Assembly (NCBI GenBank): GCA_014529385.2
Contig: CM043952.1
Span: 61,210,119 to 61,274,118 of the forward strand
Length of the DNA: 64,000 nucleotides
Direction of reading: 5' to 3'
Origin: Adiantum capillus-veneris
Lineage: Eukaryota > Streptophyta > Polypodiopsida > Polypodiales > Pteridaceae
The stretch's first letter is position 1. Every line of letters begins with the position of its first letter. The translations under genes were made by a program, and so were the position numbers. Below are positions 1 to 10,436 of the stretch, piece after piece. The notes below the pieces were generated by a model, which saw only the letters and a program-made list of their open reading frames with translations, searched no databases and was not told the DNA's origin.

Positions 1-917
1 GAGAGAGAGAGAGAGAGAGAGAGTTTCTGTTGGTTAACTTGAGCATTGTTTTTTTAAAAAAAATATGTTGCTAGTCCTTCTTAATGTCCTTTTGTGGCAT
101 GTAACCTGACAGCTGTTTGGCAGGTTTTTCCTTACACTGTAATAAGTTGAGCATTCTCTATTGCTCTTGGTTATACTAGTTTATTACTCTATGAATCGAT
201 GACATTCTTCACCAAGGAAAAAGTGGCAGCGCGCCTTATGTTCTTTTGCCTCTTACTTTTGATGGACAGGCAATTATTGGTCCTTTCACTACTGATGCTT
301 AGCTGAGTGCTTCTCACTGGGTTTTTCAAAACAGGCCTTTGGACAGGGATACCCGTATACAGTTAGAGAGTTGTTGTTTTAATTCAAGACAATAATGGTC
401 TTTTTGCAATAGAAACTCAAATTTAACATTGTAAACTTTCTAAACTTTAGCTTGGCACTTGTGGGTCTATATTGAAGTACCCCGCCTCAATGCTTCTTAC
501 ATGCATAATTTTTTGGACAACTTAACTAAGGCACTTTGAACCAAAGGAGTATATAAACTAAAAACTTTTTTTACCTCTCTCTTTCGTTTAGGAACCAAGG
601 TGACATGGATGACAACTAGGGTCACCCAAGTTACCTATATGGCTGTCTGAGAACTAATCGCTGGATTGTTTTCTTACTGTGGATGCAGGTAAGGGTGCCC
701 TTTCCTTGGTGGCTGTTAGAAAGAGGATGTACATTTCAGAACACTACCTTTTTGCAGGACCTTATTATTATCAAATGGCCTGTAACTATGAGATGTATTT
801 TATTTTGAAGACTGTCAAGATAAATATATCATCTTTTGAACTATGTTTGCAGATGAGGTTGTTGTATTTCGGTCTCATGCGATATGTTTATTGTAAATTA
901 ATTTAAACTCTCTCTCC
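1..917. repeat. ~0.9 kb direct repeat, copy 1 (left-truncated by window)
   Basis: This segment is nearly identical to 5891-6787, with only scattered substitutions and small indels such as a 6-base gap in the CAGCGCGCCTTATG stretch. Both copies start just after a (GA)n tract and end at the same AATTTAAACTCTCTC sequence, where copy 2 runs into a long (CT)n tract. The segment has intron-like pyrimidine tracts and cag/gtaag sites but no convincing exon. The 75-residue frame from 679 is present with changes in copy 2 and resembles no family I know. The most likely origin is a tandem duplication of a larger unit whose left end lies outside the window. Confidence 0.85.
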
Positions 918-1078
918 CTATTCACATGGGTGTGTTTAGATGTTTTTACATCTAATCTCACCATGACCTGATCTGCAACACTTGCATCCTACGGATAAGG
1001 TTTTACCTTATACATATGGATGGGGGGTTTTCCACACAACCTTTTTTTTTAAACCTTTTGGTTTGGTGGGTTTAAAAG

Positions 1079-2487
1079 ATGGATAACCTACCAAGTTTCC
1101 TTTTTCCTTGTTTTCTACAAATGATCGTTGCACCTGCTAGGCTCGATCTCTCTACTCTACCCTTTTCCCCAGTATCCCTTCTAGTGATCAAAATGATCAC
1201 TGATCCTGCTACTCTTGCTCTTCTGAACCAATACTCAAAAGTTTCAGGGAACTCCTCTCATGACACTATTATGAATCTCTTGACCTTTAATGACTGGGTC
1301 TTAGTCCTAGCCAACCTGGATACTAACTCAAAAGATGGGCTACTTCATCTACAGAATCTGGTGGCCAACCTTGTTGTTATTGAGCTTAGTCATAAATCGG
1401 ACCTGTTGCAGTTCTCGGCCAAAGGTGCAATATGTTTAACCTATATATCCTGATTTTAACCTATGCTTCTTGCTTTGCGACATCCAAATCCACTAATCTC
1501 TCCAAAGCTCCCAAAGGACTTTTTTGTAGGGATGATGCTGCCTTTGAAGCTGTTAAAGACTTTCAGAAGGGGCTTAGTTCATCAAGTGAGGTCTCCCTAC
1601 TAGAACTTTTTCCTAAAGTCTCTAAATGTTTTCCCTTTCTCCCTGCTAGGCAAATCGCTATTGAAGGGATCGACCTTGACCATCGACTCTGGGACCTCCA
1701 GAATAAAGCCTTCATTGCTCCTATCTCCATTGAGACATCGGTCTTTCTTGCGGCACTTCATGCCTCAACAAGTGAAGACTATCGCCTCGAGATTCTCGAA
1801 GGAGTTCAGTTTCTAGACAAAGGAGATGTGCTTAAAGCACCCTTTTGCATGCACTTCCTTGATGCCCAAAGATGTCTAGTTTTTTCAGGCATCTATGTCA
1901 GGATTAAAGGCACTATGACTTTTTCTAAACAAAGCAATGAGTTTTACTCCGAGTCTATCTAGAATATATACAGGCCATACATTAAATGTGCCTGCAAAGC
2001 TCTAGATGCCAAGGTAAACTGTGAAAGCAACATCCTGTGGTTCGACCACGCCATCTGGTACCTTGTCAATCACCTTGAAGACCTGTTCCCCTCTCATGCA
2101 GAGGAGCACTTCCGCCCTATGATCTGTCCCTGGTTCAGTGACCAGGCAAGAGAAGCAGTTTGAGCTCAGATTGCCTATCTCCATTTCAGAAACTTCATGT
2201 ATGAGGCTTTAAAGGAACTGAAATCTGAATCTCCTAGCCATTTAATTTCTAACCTCAACTCTTCTAAGGGTATCAAGCATATCCTTACCCTTCTTAAACC
2301 ATCTCTAGATCTAGAAGACACTCCAACTCTCAAAAGACCTTTACTAACTAGCTCTGATTCTCATTCTATTACCTCCCTATTAACTCCAGCTTCTACACCT
2401 AGCTCTTCTGATGGTCGTGGGAAAGCTAGAAGTTTTACTGGAGGGAGAGGGAAAAGCTTCCCTGTCAAGAAAATGTTTAACTCTTGA
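1079..2487 (+). pseudogene. ORF1-like reading frame of Penelope-like retroelement, broken
   Basis: An ATG at 1079 opens a frame of 124 codons, which shifts by one frame near 1440. That second frame would run to 2487 but is cut by in-frame stops at 1960-1962 (TAG) and 2161-2163 (TGA). Across the stops the translation keeps a uniform composition, rich in Leu, Phe, Ser and Lys, which is typical of one decayed protein of about 450 residues. I recognise no domain: no CCHC knuckle and no endonuclease motif. It lies directly upstream of, and co-oriented with, a reverse transcriptase frame starting 30 bases further on. I therefore infer it is the first ORF of that element. It could instead be the N-terminal part of the same polyprotein. 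Confidence 0.5.
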
Positions 2488-2516
2488 CTGTACTGTTTTT
2501 ATTTTTTTAGATTAAT

Positions 2517-4390
2517 GTGACAATCTCCGGGAAGGTCTTTTTGCGGAAGGAAAACAACCGAGCAAAGGATATTGTGCATTGTCATTTTACAAACCGCCTA
2601 TTTAATTTCTTTACTCCAAAATCCTTTTTTCAGCAAGCATTCAACAGAGTTTTTGGTCATCATGACAGGCTTGACGATTTAACAATTGGTTGGACTTTTG
2701 ATCCACCAATTAATAATTTCATATACTCAACCGAGTTCCTTACTTTTGATAAAGAGTTAAAGTGTAAGTTCTCCCTTTTTAATGATTATTGTAAGGATTT
2801 TGGTGATCTAGGACAGCATGTCTGTACTACTGATTTGACACTAATTAATGAAAGGGAAATAAGGGAATTGATTGAGAACGGTCTCAACCACATTCCACTT
2901 CAACCCCTTAACCCTCCACTGGCATTAGCCGCACTATTGTATTGTCTGGCCAACATAGCCACGACTCTGGGGCTAGACAGCTTACAACTTGCTAAGCTAT
3001 CTGATGCTCTTGTCTCACACTTTCATAACTGTTGCAACACATTCCCACCAGAATGGATTAGTCATGATACAACTTGGCTTACACCTCTACTTGCACGTCT
3101 ACTATCCAAACTTAAGCAAGACTGATTTGTGGTAGGGCTGGACAAAGCTCCACGCAACCTACTCTCATCTGTAAACATGTAGCAAAAACAGCTGCCATTG
3201 CTTGGCTCAATGGCAATGAGTTCACCCTCTCTGAGATGAAACCAAATGAAACCTTACCTTTCCTTGAAAGTTCCTTAGCTTACTTTAAACTTGAAGCTCA
3301 CAGCAACAAGCTTCCTATCTTGTTCCCCACTTACAAAATTCACAAGCATAAATTCATATGGATGTCTGATGCTTCGAACTGTATCATGCTTCAAGCCCCT
3401 GAAGTTATTACCTCTTGTCTTAACCTGATTCTCACGGATTTTAATCTAATTTGCGAAGAGAAATTTTCTACTATTAAAACATTCAGAGGCATTGAAGTCA
3501 ACCACTTTTGGTTGGTTTAGAATGCGACATAAGTCTTCCTTAATCTACCTCAGAATATTTTCTCTATCTTCACAGCAGATATCACCCAGTGCTATGAGAA
3601 CATTTCACTGTTTGAGGCCTCCGGGCTTCTCTCTGTCCTTCAACAGACCTGTAGGATGGTCTTTAAAAGAAGAAACAATATGGGATACCATACCATTTCT
3701 TTGGTAAGGAGTCCTAGATGGGTAAAAAATACCAAGAAAGGACCGCCTACTTACTATAATTATCTTGATCTATTGAATCTGATTGAATGGTTGTTTATGA
3801 ACTGCTTCATTCAGCTTGGAGATAAATGCTACAGGCAGATTCATGGAGTTCCAATGGGTTTTTCCTGTTCACCTGTTTTATGCAATCTCTACCGAGCATT
3901 CTTTGAATTCAAATGGAGTAAAAAACAACTAGAAATGCCACAAATTTTGCTTGATCTAGCATCATTTAACCACACTTACAGATATATGGATGATATTTTG
4001 AGCCTAAACAATCCTATTTTCATAAATTGCTTACCGTTCATATATCCAAAAAATTTACTGATTCAACCTACCTCTTTGGAATATCTGGAGTTCGATGGCA
4101 ACCAGATTGTTACTAAAACAACCTTTCTGAATATTGAAATTTCACTTCTATCCCCTTTGACAAGTCTCTTTGTCACTGAATTCTCTTGGAAAAGGGATGC
4201 CCTTAGTTTGGGACATATTGAATATGTCAAAAAGAAGAGTAATAGACCCCACAAGGTGGCCATAAAAACTTGTCTTGGTATGGTTAATCTTATTATGTAC
4301 TCTTTCTCTAATACTCTTATTGCCTTCTATGCAACTTGCCATCTGATAAAGAAATATAGAGCCAATGGATTTACTATGAAGGAGCTGTAG
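2517..4390 (+). pseudogene. Penelope-like reverse transcriptase, multiply broken
   Basis: The open part 2517-3125 is followed by two frame changes between 3125 and 3170, across a GLDKAPRN-type block and then an ICKHVAK block. The frame from 3128 to 4390 is then continuous except for TAG at 3518-3520 and TAA at 3530-3532. Reverse transcriptase blocks appear in order: YKIHKHKF (about 3330), FTADITQCYENISLFE (about 3570, motif A with its Asp), GVPMGFSCSPVLCNLY (about 3846, motif B), YRYMDDIL (about 3980, motif C with the catalytic Asp pair), then FLNIEIS. The KIHK block, the GxPMGxxxSPxLxNLY form and RYxDDI are characteristic of Penelope-like elements, not of plant L1 or gypsy/copia elements. 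No GIY-YIG endonuclease follows before the CT tract, so it would be an endonuclease-lacking type or 3'-truncated. Family placement is from motif form only. Confidence 0.6.
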
Positions 4391-4487
4391 AATACTAAAA
4401 AGCAATTCATCTCAAAACACTCTTGGTTACTTTCTTGAGCCAATAAAGAGCATGTCATTGAACTGATAAACCTTATACACTAACTTA

Positions 4488-4546
4488 AGGAGTAGGGGAG
4501 GTCTTACCACTTGGTAGACCTCCCCTACCAAGTGGAAGACCTCTTT
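4488..4546. repeat. Nested inverted repeats (hairpin) 3' of the RT frame
   Basis: GTAGGGGAGGTC pairs with GACCTCCCCTAC across a 13-base loop. An overlapping larger palindrome pairs GAGGTCTTACCACTTGG with CCAAGTGGAAGACCTC, so two mutually exclusive hairpins can form. It sits about 100 bases after the RT stop and directly before the longest CT tract in the window. It could be a 3' structure of the retroelement or simply palindromic DNA that favours breakage. Confidence 0.6.
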
Positions 4547-4558
4547 TGGGTAAAGGTG

Positions 4559-5282
<724 letters not shown>

Positions 5283-5283
5283 G

Positions 5284-5290
5284 TATAAAG
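5284..5290 (+). promoter_or_regulatory. Putative TATA box (TATAAAG)
   Basis: TATAAAG lies about 100 bases upstream of an ATG in a very good plant start context. The intervening sequence is pyrimidine-rich like a 5' leader (CTTGTCTCCTTTTTTCTG). The assignment is by position only. Confidence 0.35.
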
Positions 5291-5383
5291 GTGAGCTTTA
5301 AGCTCACTTAGTTCTCATTCAGCCCTACTTGTCTCCTTTTTTCTGTTTTCTGTGAGAGAGGGTCCTGTTCTTGCATCGAAACA

Positions 5384-5422
5384 ATGGCTCCAAACAAGAA
5401 GCTTGCTGCCGAATCATTTGAG
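5384..5422 (+). CDS. Putative first coding exon, 13 codons, gene unidentified
   Basis: The ATG sits in AAACAATGGCT, a near-optimal plant initiation context, and encodes MAPNKKLAAESFE. It is followed directly by a possible splice donor GAG|GTATTT in phase 0. Unspliced, the frame closes 13 codons later, at 5474. The next exon is not identifiable: the downstream 0.9 kb repeat copy has intron-like tracts but no clear coding block. The protein is too short to name. If the 0.9 kb repeat belongs to this gene's intron, a second copy of the exon may lie left of the window. The call rests on start context and donor only. Confidence 0.3.
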
Positions 5423-5818
5423 GTATTTGGGCAATCTTTTCAAAATACAAGCTTTGAAAGTATGGTGGTATGCTAAATCATAAATGTTTGGTTAAAATTA
5501 TTCGTGGTCGATCTTGCAAAGGTGCACTGATTGGACATTTCATGCACATAGATATATACATATGTGTAAATGGAAGATTGTTGGCTCCTTGATGGCTATC
5601 TGGTCTTCCACATGGTTAATTATATTTGAATTCTGAGATGATTGCTGGCTAAACATGCAAATTTGTTAGAATATGGGTTTGGTTTTGCTAAACTTTTTAA
5701 GGAATGTTTGCTTATGTAATCTTCTATAAGCTATACTGTCCGTGACAATATGTTTGTTTTCTAAAACAAACTTTTTGGTTACTCAATTGGCTGTGCTCAA
5801 GATGTAGCGCATGACCAC

Positions 5819-5821
<3 letters not shown>

Positions 5822-5890
<69 letters not shown>
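5822..5890. repeat. (GA)n microsatellite, 69 bp
   Basis: An uninterrupted GA run directly before copy 2 of the 0.9 kb repeat. The window begins with the equivalent GA tract of copy 1. Confidence 0.97.
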
Positions 5891-5895
<5 letters not shown>

Positions 5896-6772
5896 CTGTT
5901 GGTTAACTTGAGCATTGATTTTTTTAAAAAAATCTGTTGCTAGTCCTTCTTAATGTCCTTTTGTGGCATGTAACGTGACAGCTGTTTGGCAGGTTTTTCC
6001 TTACACTGTAATAAATTGAGCATTCTCTATTGCTCTTGGTTATACTGGTTTATTACTCTATGAATCGATGACATTCTTCACCAGGGAAAAAGTGGCAGCC
6101 TTATGTTTCTTTTGCCTCTTGCTTTTGATGGACAGGCAATTATTGGTCCTTTCACTTCTGATGCTTAGCCGAGTGCTTCTCACTAGGTTTTTCTAAACAG
6201 GCCTCTAGACAGGGATACCCGTATACAGTTAGAGATTTGTTGTTTTAATTCAAGACAATAATGGTCTTTTTGCAGTAGAAACTCAAAGTTAACATTGTAA
6301 ACTTTCTAAACTTTAGCTTGGCACTTATGGGTCTGTATTGAAGTACCCCGCCTGAATGCTTCTTACATGCATAATTCTTTTGGACAACTTAACTAAGGCA
6401 CTTTGAACCAAAGGAGTATATAAACTAAAAACTTTTTTTACCTCTCTCTTTCGTTTAGGAACCAAGGTGACATGGATGACAACTAGGGTCACCCAAGTTA
6501 CCTATATGGCTGTCTGAGAACTAATCGCTGGATTGTTTTCTTACTGTCGATGCAGGTAAGGGTGCCCTTTCCTTGGTGGCTGTTAGAAAGAGGATGTACA
6601 TTTCAGAACATTACCTTTTTGCAGGACCTAATTATTATCAAATGGCCTGTAACTATGAGATGTATTTTATTTTGATAGAATGTCAAGATAAATATACATC
6701 TTTTGAACTATGTTTGCAGATTGAGGTTGTTGTATTTCGGTCTCATGTGATATGCTTATTGTAAATTAATTT

Positions 6773-6787
<15 letters not shown>
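5891..6787. repeat. ~0.9 kb direct repeat, copy 2
   Basis: Matches 24-917 almost base for base, beginning TTTCTGTTGGTTAACTTGAGC and ending in AATTTAAACTCTCTC. Differences from copy 1 are few single-base changes and short indels. It continues into a (CT)n tract at 6776-6824 that is only a short stub in copy 1, so the microsatellite expanded or contracted after duplication. Confidence 0.85.

Positions 6788-6824
<37 letters not shown>
6776..6824. repeat. (CT)n microsatellite, 49 bp
   Basis: An uninterrupted CT run at the right edge of repeat copy 2. Confidence 0.95.
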
Positions 6825-6827
<3 letters not shown>

Positions 6828-7284
6828 CAGCGTTCCATTGTTATTTCTACTGATCACGTTGTGAAGGTGCCCAGCTAGCTTTACCAATATTGGCACGACC
6901 ACAACCCTGTAGTAGAAAAATCGGCTTGGGATGGGGAGGATGCCATCTTCGGTCTCTCTCTTTCTCTCTCTTCTGCATCTACCTTCACGGTATATTTATC
7001 TTCTTGAGCATTTCACCGACACCAGCTTGGCCTCTGCGGATATGGCATCCATGGTGCTCACAACAAGCATGAACATTGGCAGCCACACCGCCTTCTTCTT
7101 GGAAGAATGCGTCTGAGTTGGTCCGCCATAACCTTCACTATCGAGAAGACACAAAATCTCCTCTCCTTATAACGCCTACCCCTTTACCCCACAAAGCTTG
7201 CATACTTTTTAGCCTTACGTACCCTTTTCTTCAACACATCATGCAATTATATTGATGTGGACAAGCCTTGCACACGGTGTGCAA

Positions 7285-7315
<31 letters not shown>

Positions 7316-8850
7316 ATAAGTGTAAAGGAAAATTACCAAAATACCCTTCCAATTTGTGAAAATCTCCAAAATACCCCTGGTTGTGAGATTAAATTTCTCC
7401 AAAGATAACTTTTTTGTAGCTTTTCATACGAAGACTAATTGTCTATCGATGCAAGATGCTAAATCTAGAATTTGAGTTGGTTATGTAAGCTTTGGAGATG
7501 AATTGCTTTTTTTTTTTGCGAGGGAATTTGTGACAAATTACATGCTAAGCACTCAAAAACAAATCTCAATTGTCAAAAAGGAATAAAGATTAGAAAACTT
7601 TAACAATCTAGCCAAAATAGATACAAGAGAGGAGAGTGAAGGGGCTAGAGGATGTGGAAGTCAATAGAAAGGGAGACGATGGGATAAAGAGAGGACATAT
7701 TTGATATTGTTTTACCTACAAAATCTATTATTGAGTCTACAATCTTATCTTATATTCTTATATATCTATGTTCTATATTAAAAGGCAAGGGTGGATGTCT
7801 AGGTGGCTGCAAATGCATGCAGCCACACAACATCCACCCTCTTAGCTTATTGCTCTCCATATACAAGCCCTTGGTCCCCGTCAGCTTGCGCACCCCCTTG
7901 CAGTCAAGGCCTCCACGTATGCAACACCCTCCACGATAGCAAGCATGCCCGCATGCAAAGACGACTGCTTACGCTTCTAGAGGCAGCCCGTTGGTGGCTA
8001 CCTGCAATTCAATAGGAAGAGAATAATTGAGTTGGACTTTTAAGTTGGGGGCTCATACAATGTAGCAGAAATCAAGTTGTACCTCTAAGCATGTGCACTA
8101 AATGATTATTGATTTGCGGGAGGGAGGTACATAGACCCCACTCTCCGCGGTAGTGTTGCTACAAGCCTCCAATGAGCTACTTAGTTCTCCTACTCCTCGC
8201 TCTCCTTCGACCACTGGCCTCCCGACAAACGTGAACAGTCTCCCTGCATGTTATGTGAGGTTCTCAACAAGTGAGCATTTAATACTGGGAATGCCTTGCT
8301 CAACAAAAAGTTAGGAAAGTAGCCAAGCTTTTAGGTGTAAGTTGCAGAGAGAGAGAGAGAGAGGCAAGACCCCTACGTTCAGAAGTAGCCGTCCTTGCGG
8401 CCCTTGAATCCAAGAAGGAGAACAATTAAGAGGCCAATGTGCTAGGTGGCCATCCACAATTAGAAGGGGGATGTGAGAGCAGGGCATGTAAGCAAGTGCG
8501 CAAGATCGGGGCCAATGCTATTGAAGAAGAGACCAGTTAGGCTCTTGCCATTGATTGTTGGGATGTTGGAGGGTACGAGCCACCCGATTAACCCAAAGCC
8601 GATAACTAACAAATGTGTCTGGAGCCGGTCACGGACGAAGCAAGTAACGTGGGCCTCGCTTCGCATGTTGCTCAAACAACATATTACCCGCACAGAAATA
8701 GGGTTGTGAGGCTGACTGAGGAGGCAGCGGCAACATAGGGACCTCGAGGAGTGCGGGTAAGGCTGGGAAGCCCAGCCACCACGTTGACTTCATCCCTCAA
8801 CAATTACTATCTTTCTACTCTTCTTCTTTTTGAGAACTTTTCTCTTTGGT
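6825..8850. other. Intergenic DNA, no gene seen
   Basis: Contains a (GA)n tract at 7290-7314 and a short one near 8347-8362. Open frames here (for example 7803-8015 and 8473-8709) lack recognisable motifs and have no matching gene structure. AT-rich sequence at 7320-7780 may be old transposon debris. Confidence 0.6.
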
Positions 8851-8854
8851 CTGC

Positions 8855-9470
8855 ATGTTTGCCAAATGTGGTGTATTTGTTTTCATGAGCTTCCTATTCG
8901 GGATGTGGTCTCTTGGAATACATTGACCATTGTAAGGTATGCAAACAAGAACAAGGCCAGGAAATAGTGGGTTGTTATGTCTTCAACAATGGTATGGTGA
9001 GGATTCTCTCCAAGTTGTTGAAGAGCTTCCGAAATGGGTAGGCAAGGAAGCTGATCTATGTTTTTTTCATTGGATGCAAAACGGGGGGCCTCTCTAAATG
9101 TGATACCATGCATCTAGAAGGCATGTGGCACTAGGTTTGTTTTGAAATATGTTCACCCATGCTCACATCTAGAAGGCATGTGGAAATAGCCAAGGGGTTT
9201 GAAGTAAGTGAATGTATGTTTAGTGAGGTCTCTCTCCAAATATGATGACATGTGCTTACATCTTTAGTCGACACAAGCGTTAAATTTGGGAATCTTTTTC
9301 CGGATGAACTACCTATTCAAGATGTGGTCTTTTGGGATGCATTGATCATTGCAAGGTACACAAACAAAGCAAGCCCAAAAATTAGCGGGTAAAGGAAAAA
9401 AATATGTCAGCAACCTGTTGGTCATATCTATGCCAAGTGCGGCATACATATGTTTGTATTCGATAAATAT
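8855..9470 (+). pseudogene. PPR (PLS-type) protein gene relic
   Basis: Short translated blocks match the pentatricopeptide-repeat consensus of plant organelle RNA-editing proteins. They are MFAKCGV at 8855 followed, after a frame change, by HELPIRDVVSWNTL at 8884-8925; then DELPIQDVVFWDALIIARYT at 9303-9362; and IYAKCGIHMFVFDK at about 9426-9467. The xYAKCG...FDELPxRDVVSWNxLI order is the family hallmark. The blocks occur twice in altered order and are joined by frameshifts and stops, so this is a decayed fragment, possibly with an internal duplication. No intact start or C-terminal E/DYW domain is visible. Confidence 0.6.
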
Positions 9471-9737
9471 TCAATTTGTTCTCTACCCATCATTCACCAG
9501 CATGGCAATCACCCACACCCGCCCCGTATTGAGGATGTCCAATTGTGTCTGAGCTGGCATCCATCACCAAGTTGCTCAGTTGACAGCAGGCAACATTGTA
9601 CACTCGTAGAGCATGAATTGGAGATGTATAGAAATAGACATATACACACAATATATACACATGTAGAAATTACACCAATTTATTCATTGCCCACCCACGA
9701 CAAGTTTGTTCCTTCAAAAGACCTTGCACTAGCCTAT

Positions 9738-10184
9738 CCTCGTCACTATATGGCACGGCTTCGGGTCAAAGGGGATCTAGGGCCTAAATTTGGGGTGCAA
9801 GGCAGCTTTAATCTCCACCGTCGGATCACACAGTGAACTAGGGGTGGGTGAACTGAGGGTGAACTGACGGTGAACTAGGGGTGGGTAAGCTAAGGGTGGG
9901 TGAACTGGGGGTGAACTAGGGGCGCCTAAACTAGGATATGATCATGTGCCATGCCAACATGGACAGTGACGCGCGCTAGCGTGGTGATAGGGCATTCGGG
10001 TGGCAACCGAAACGTCCCAAGTTCGACCCACACTCCGCGAGGCGGGTGAACTAGGGGTGAACTAGCAGTGAACTTGGGGCACCATTTTTGCCCCGAGTTC
10101 ACCCCCAGTTCACTACATGATCCGACGGCCGAAATTAAAGTCGCCTCGTGCCGCCAAATTTGGGCGTGCCATATAGTGACGAGG
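9738..10184. mobile_element. MULE-type MITE, 447 bp, with 8/9 matching 9-bp TSD
   Basis: The left end CCTCGTCACTATATGGCACG is the exact reverse complement of the right end (10165-10184). Beyond these 20 bp the arms continue as a longer imperfect inverted repeat of roughly 110 bp, including a shared CCGTCGGATCA...AGTGAACT block. Flanks are CTAGCCTAT (9729-9737) and CTAGCCTAC (10185-10193), a 9-bp target duplication with one mismatch, as made by Mutator-like transposases. Inside are about seven tandem copies of a GTGAACTRGGGGTGG-like unit (9833-9935) and a tRNA-like segment. There is no coding capacity. Its right end is 15 bases from the TATA box of the downstream splicing-factor gene. Confidence 0.85.
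9971..10045 (+). other. tRNA-like segment inside MITE (degenerate)
   Basis: A perfect five-pair stem TTCGG/CCGAA (9995-9999 with 10007-10011) closes a seven-base loop GTGGCAA. The loop has T at the position equivalent to T33, and GGC would be the anticodon (Ala-like). Upstream TAGCGTGGTGATAGG (9977-9991) resembles an A box, and GTTCGACCC (10021-10029) resembles a B box. The T stem does not pair and the acceptor stem is unclear, so this is not a functional tRNA gene. It resembles a SINE-type tRNA-derived head captured in a DNA element. Confidence 0.45.
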
Positions 10185-10199
10185 CTAGCCTACCTTCAC

Positions 10200-10207
10200 T
10201 ATATAAG
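10200..10207 (+). promoter_or_regulatory. TATA box of RS31-like gene (TATATAAG)
   Basis: TATATAAG lies 230 bases upstream of the start codon and only seven bases after the MITE target duplication. It is followed by a pyrimidine-rich leader. A 5'UTR intron is likely between the donor CAG|GTTAGT (intron from 10278) and the acceptor CTCTGCAG (to 10396), the common place for a leader intron in SR protein genes. The transcription start would be near 10,230-10,240. Confidence 0.6.
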
Positions 10208-10436
10208 CGTGGTCGTAATTATGCCCCCTTTATCACTCGTTCTCTGACTTCCCTTCCTGTAGCTCTGCCGGAAGCAGGTTAGTCTTTTGTGCGAGCTGGC
10301 TATGGCTTGCTAGCAGAAGGCGCTTGTATAGCTACCTCATGTCTGCGTCCCCGTGTTTTTCTACTTATCGATCTGATGTTTTTCTTGTCTCTGCAGCCTG
10401 GTAGGAGGCAGCAGCCTTCCTGCTCTCTCCCTCAAG

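Noticed and set aside
9971-10045. A functional tRNA-Ala gene
   Set aside because: The T stem does not pair and the acceptor stem is not recognisable; recorded as tRNA-like only.
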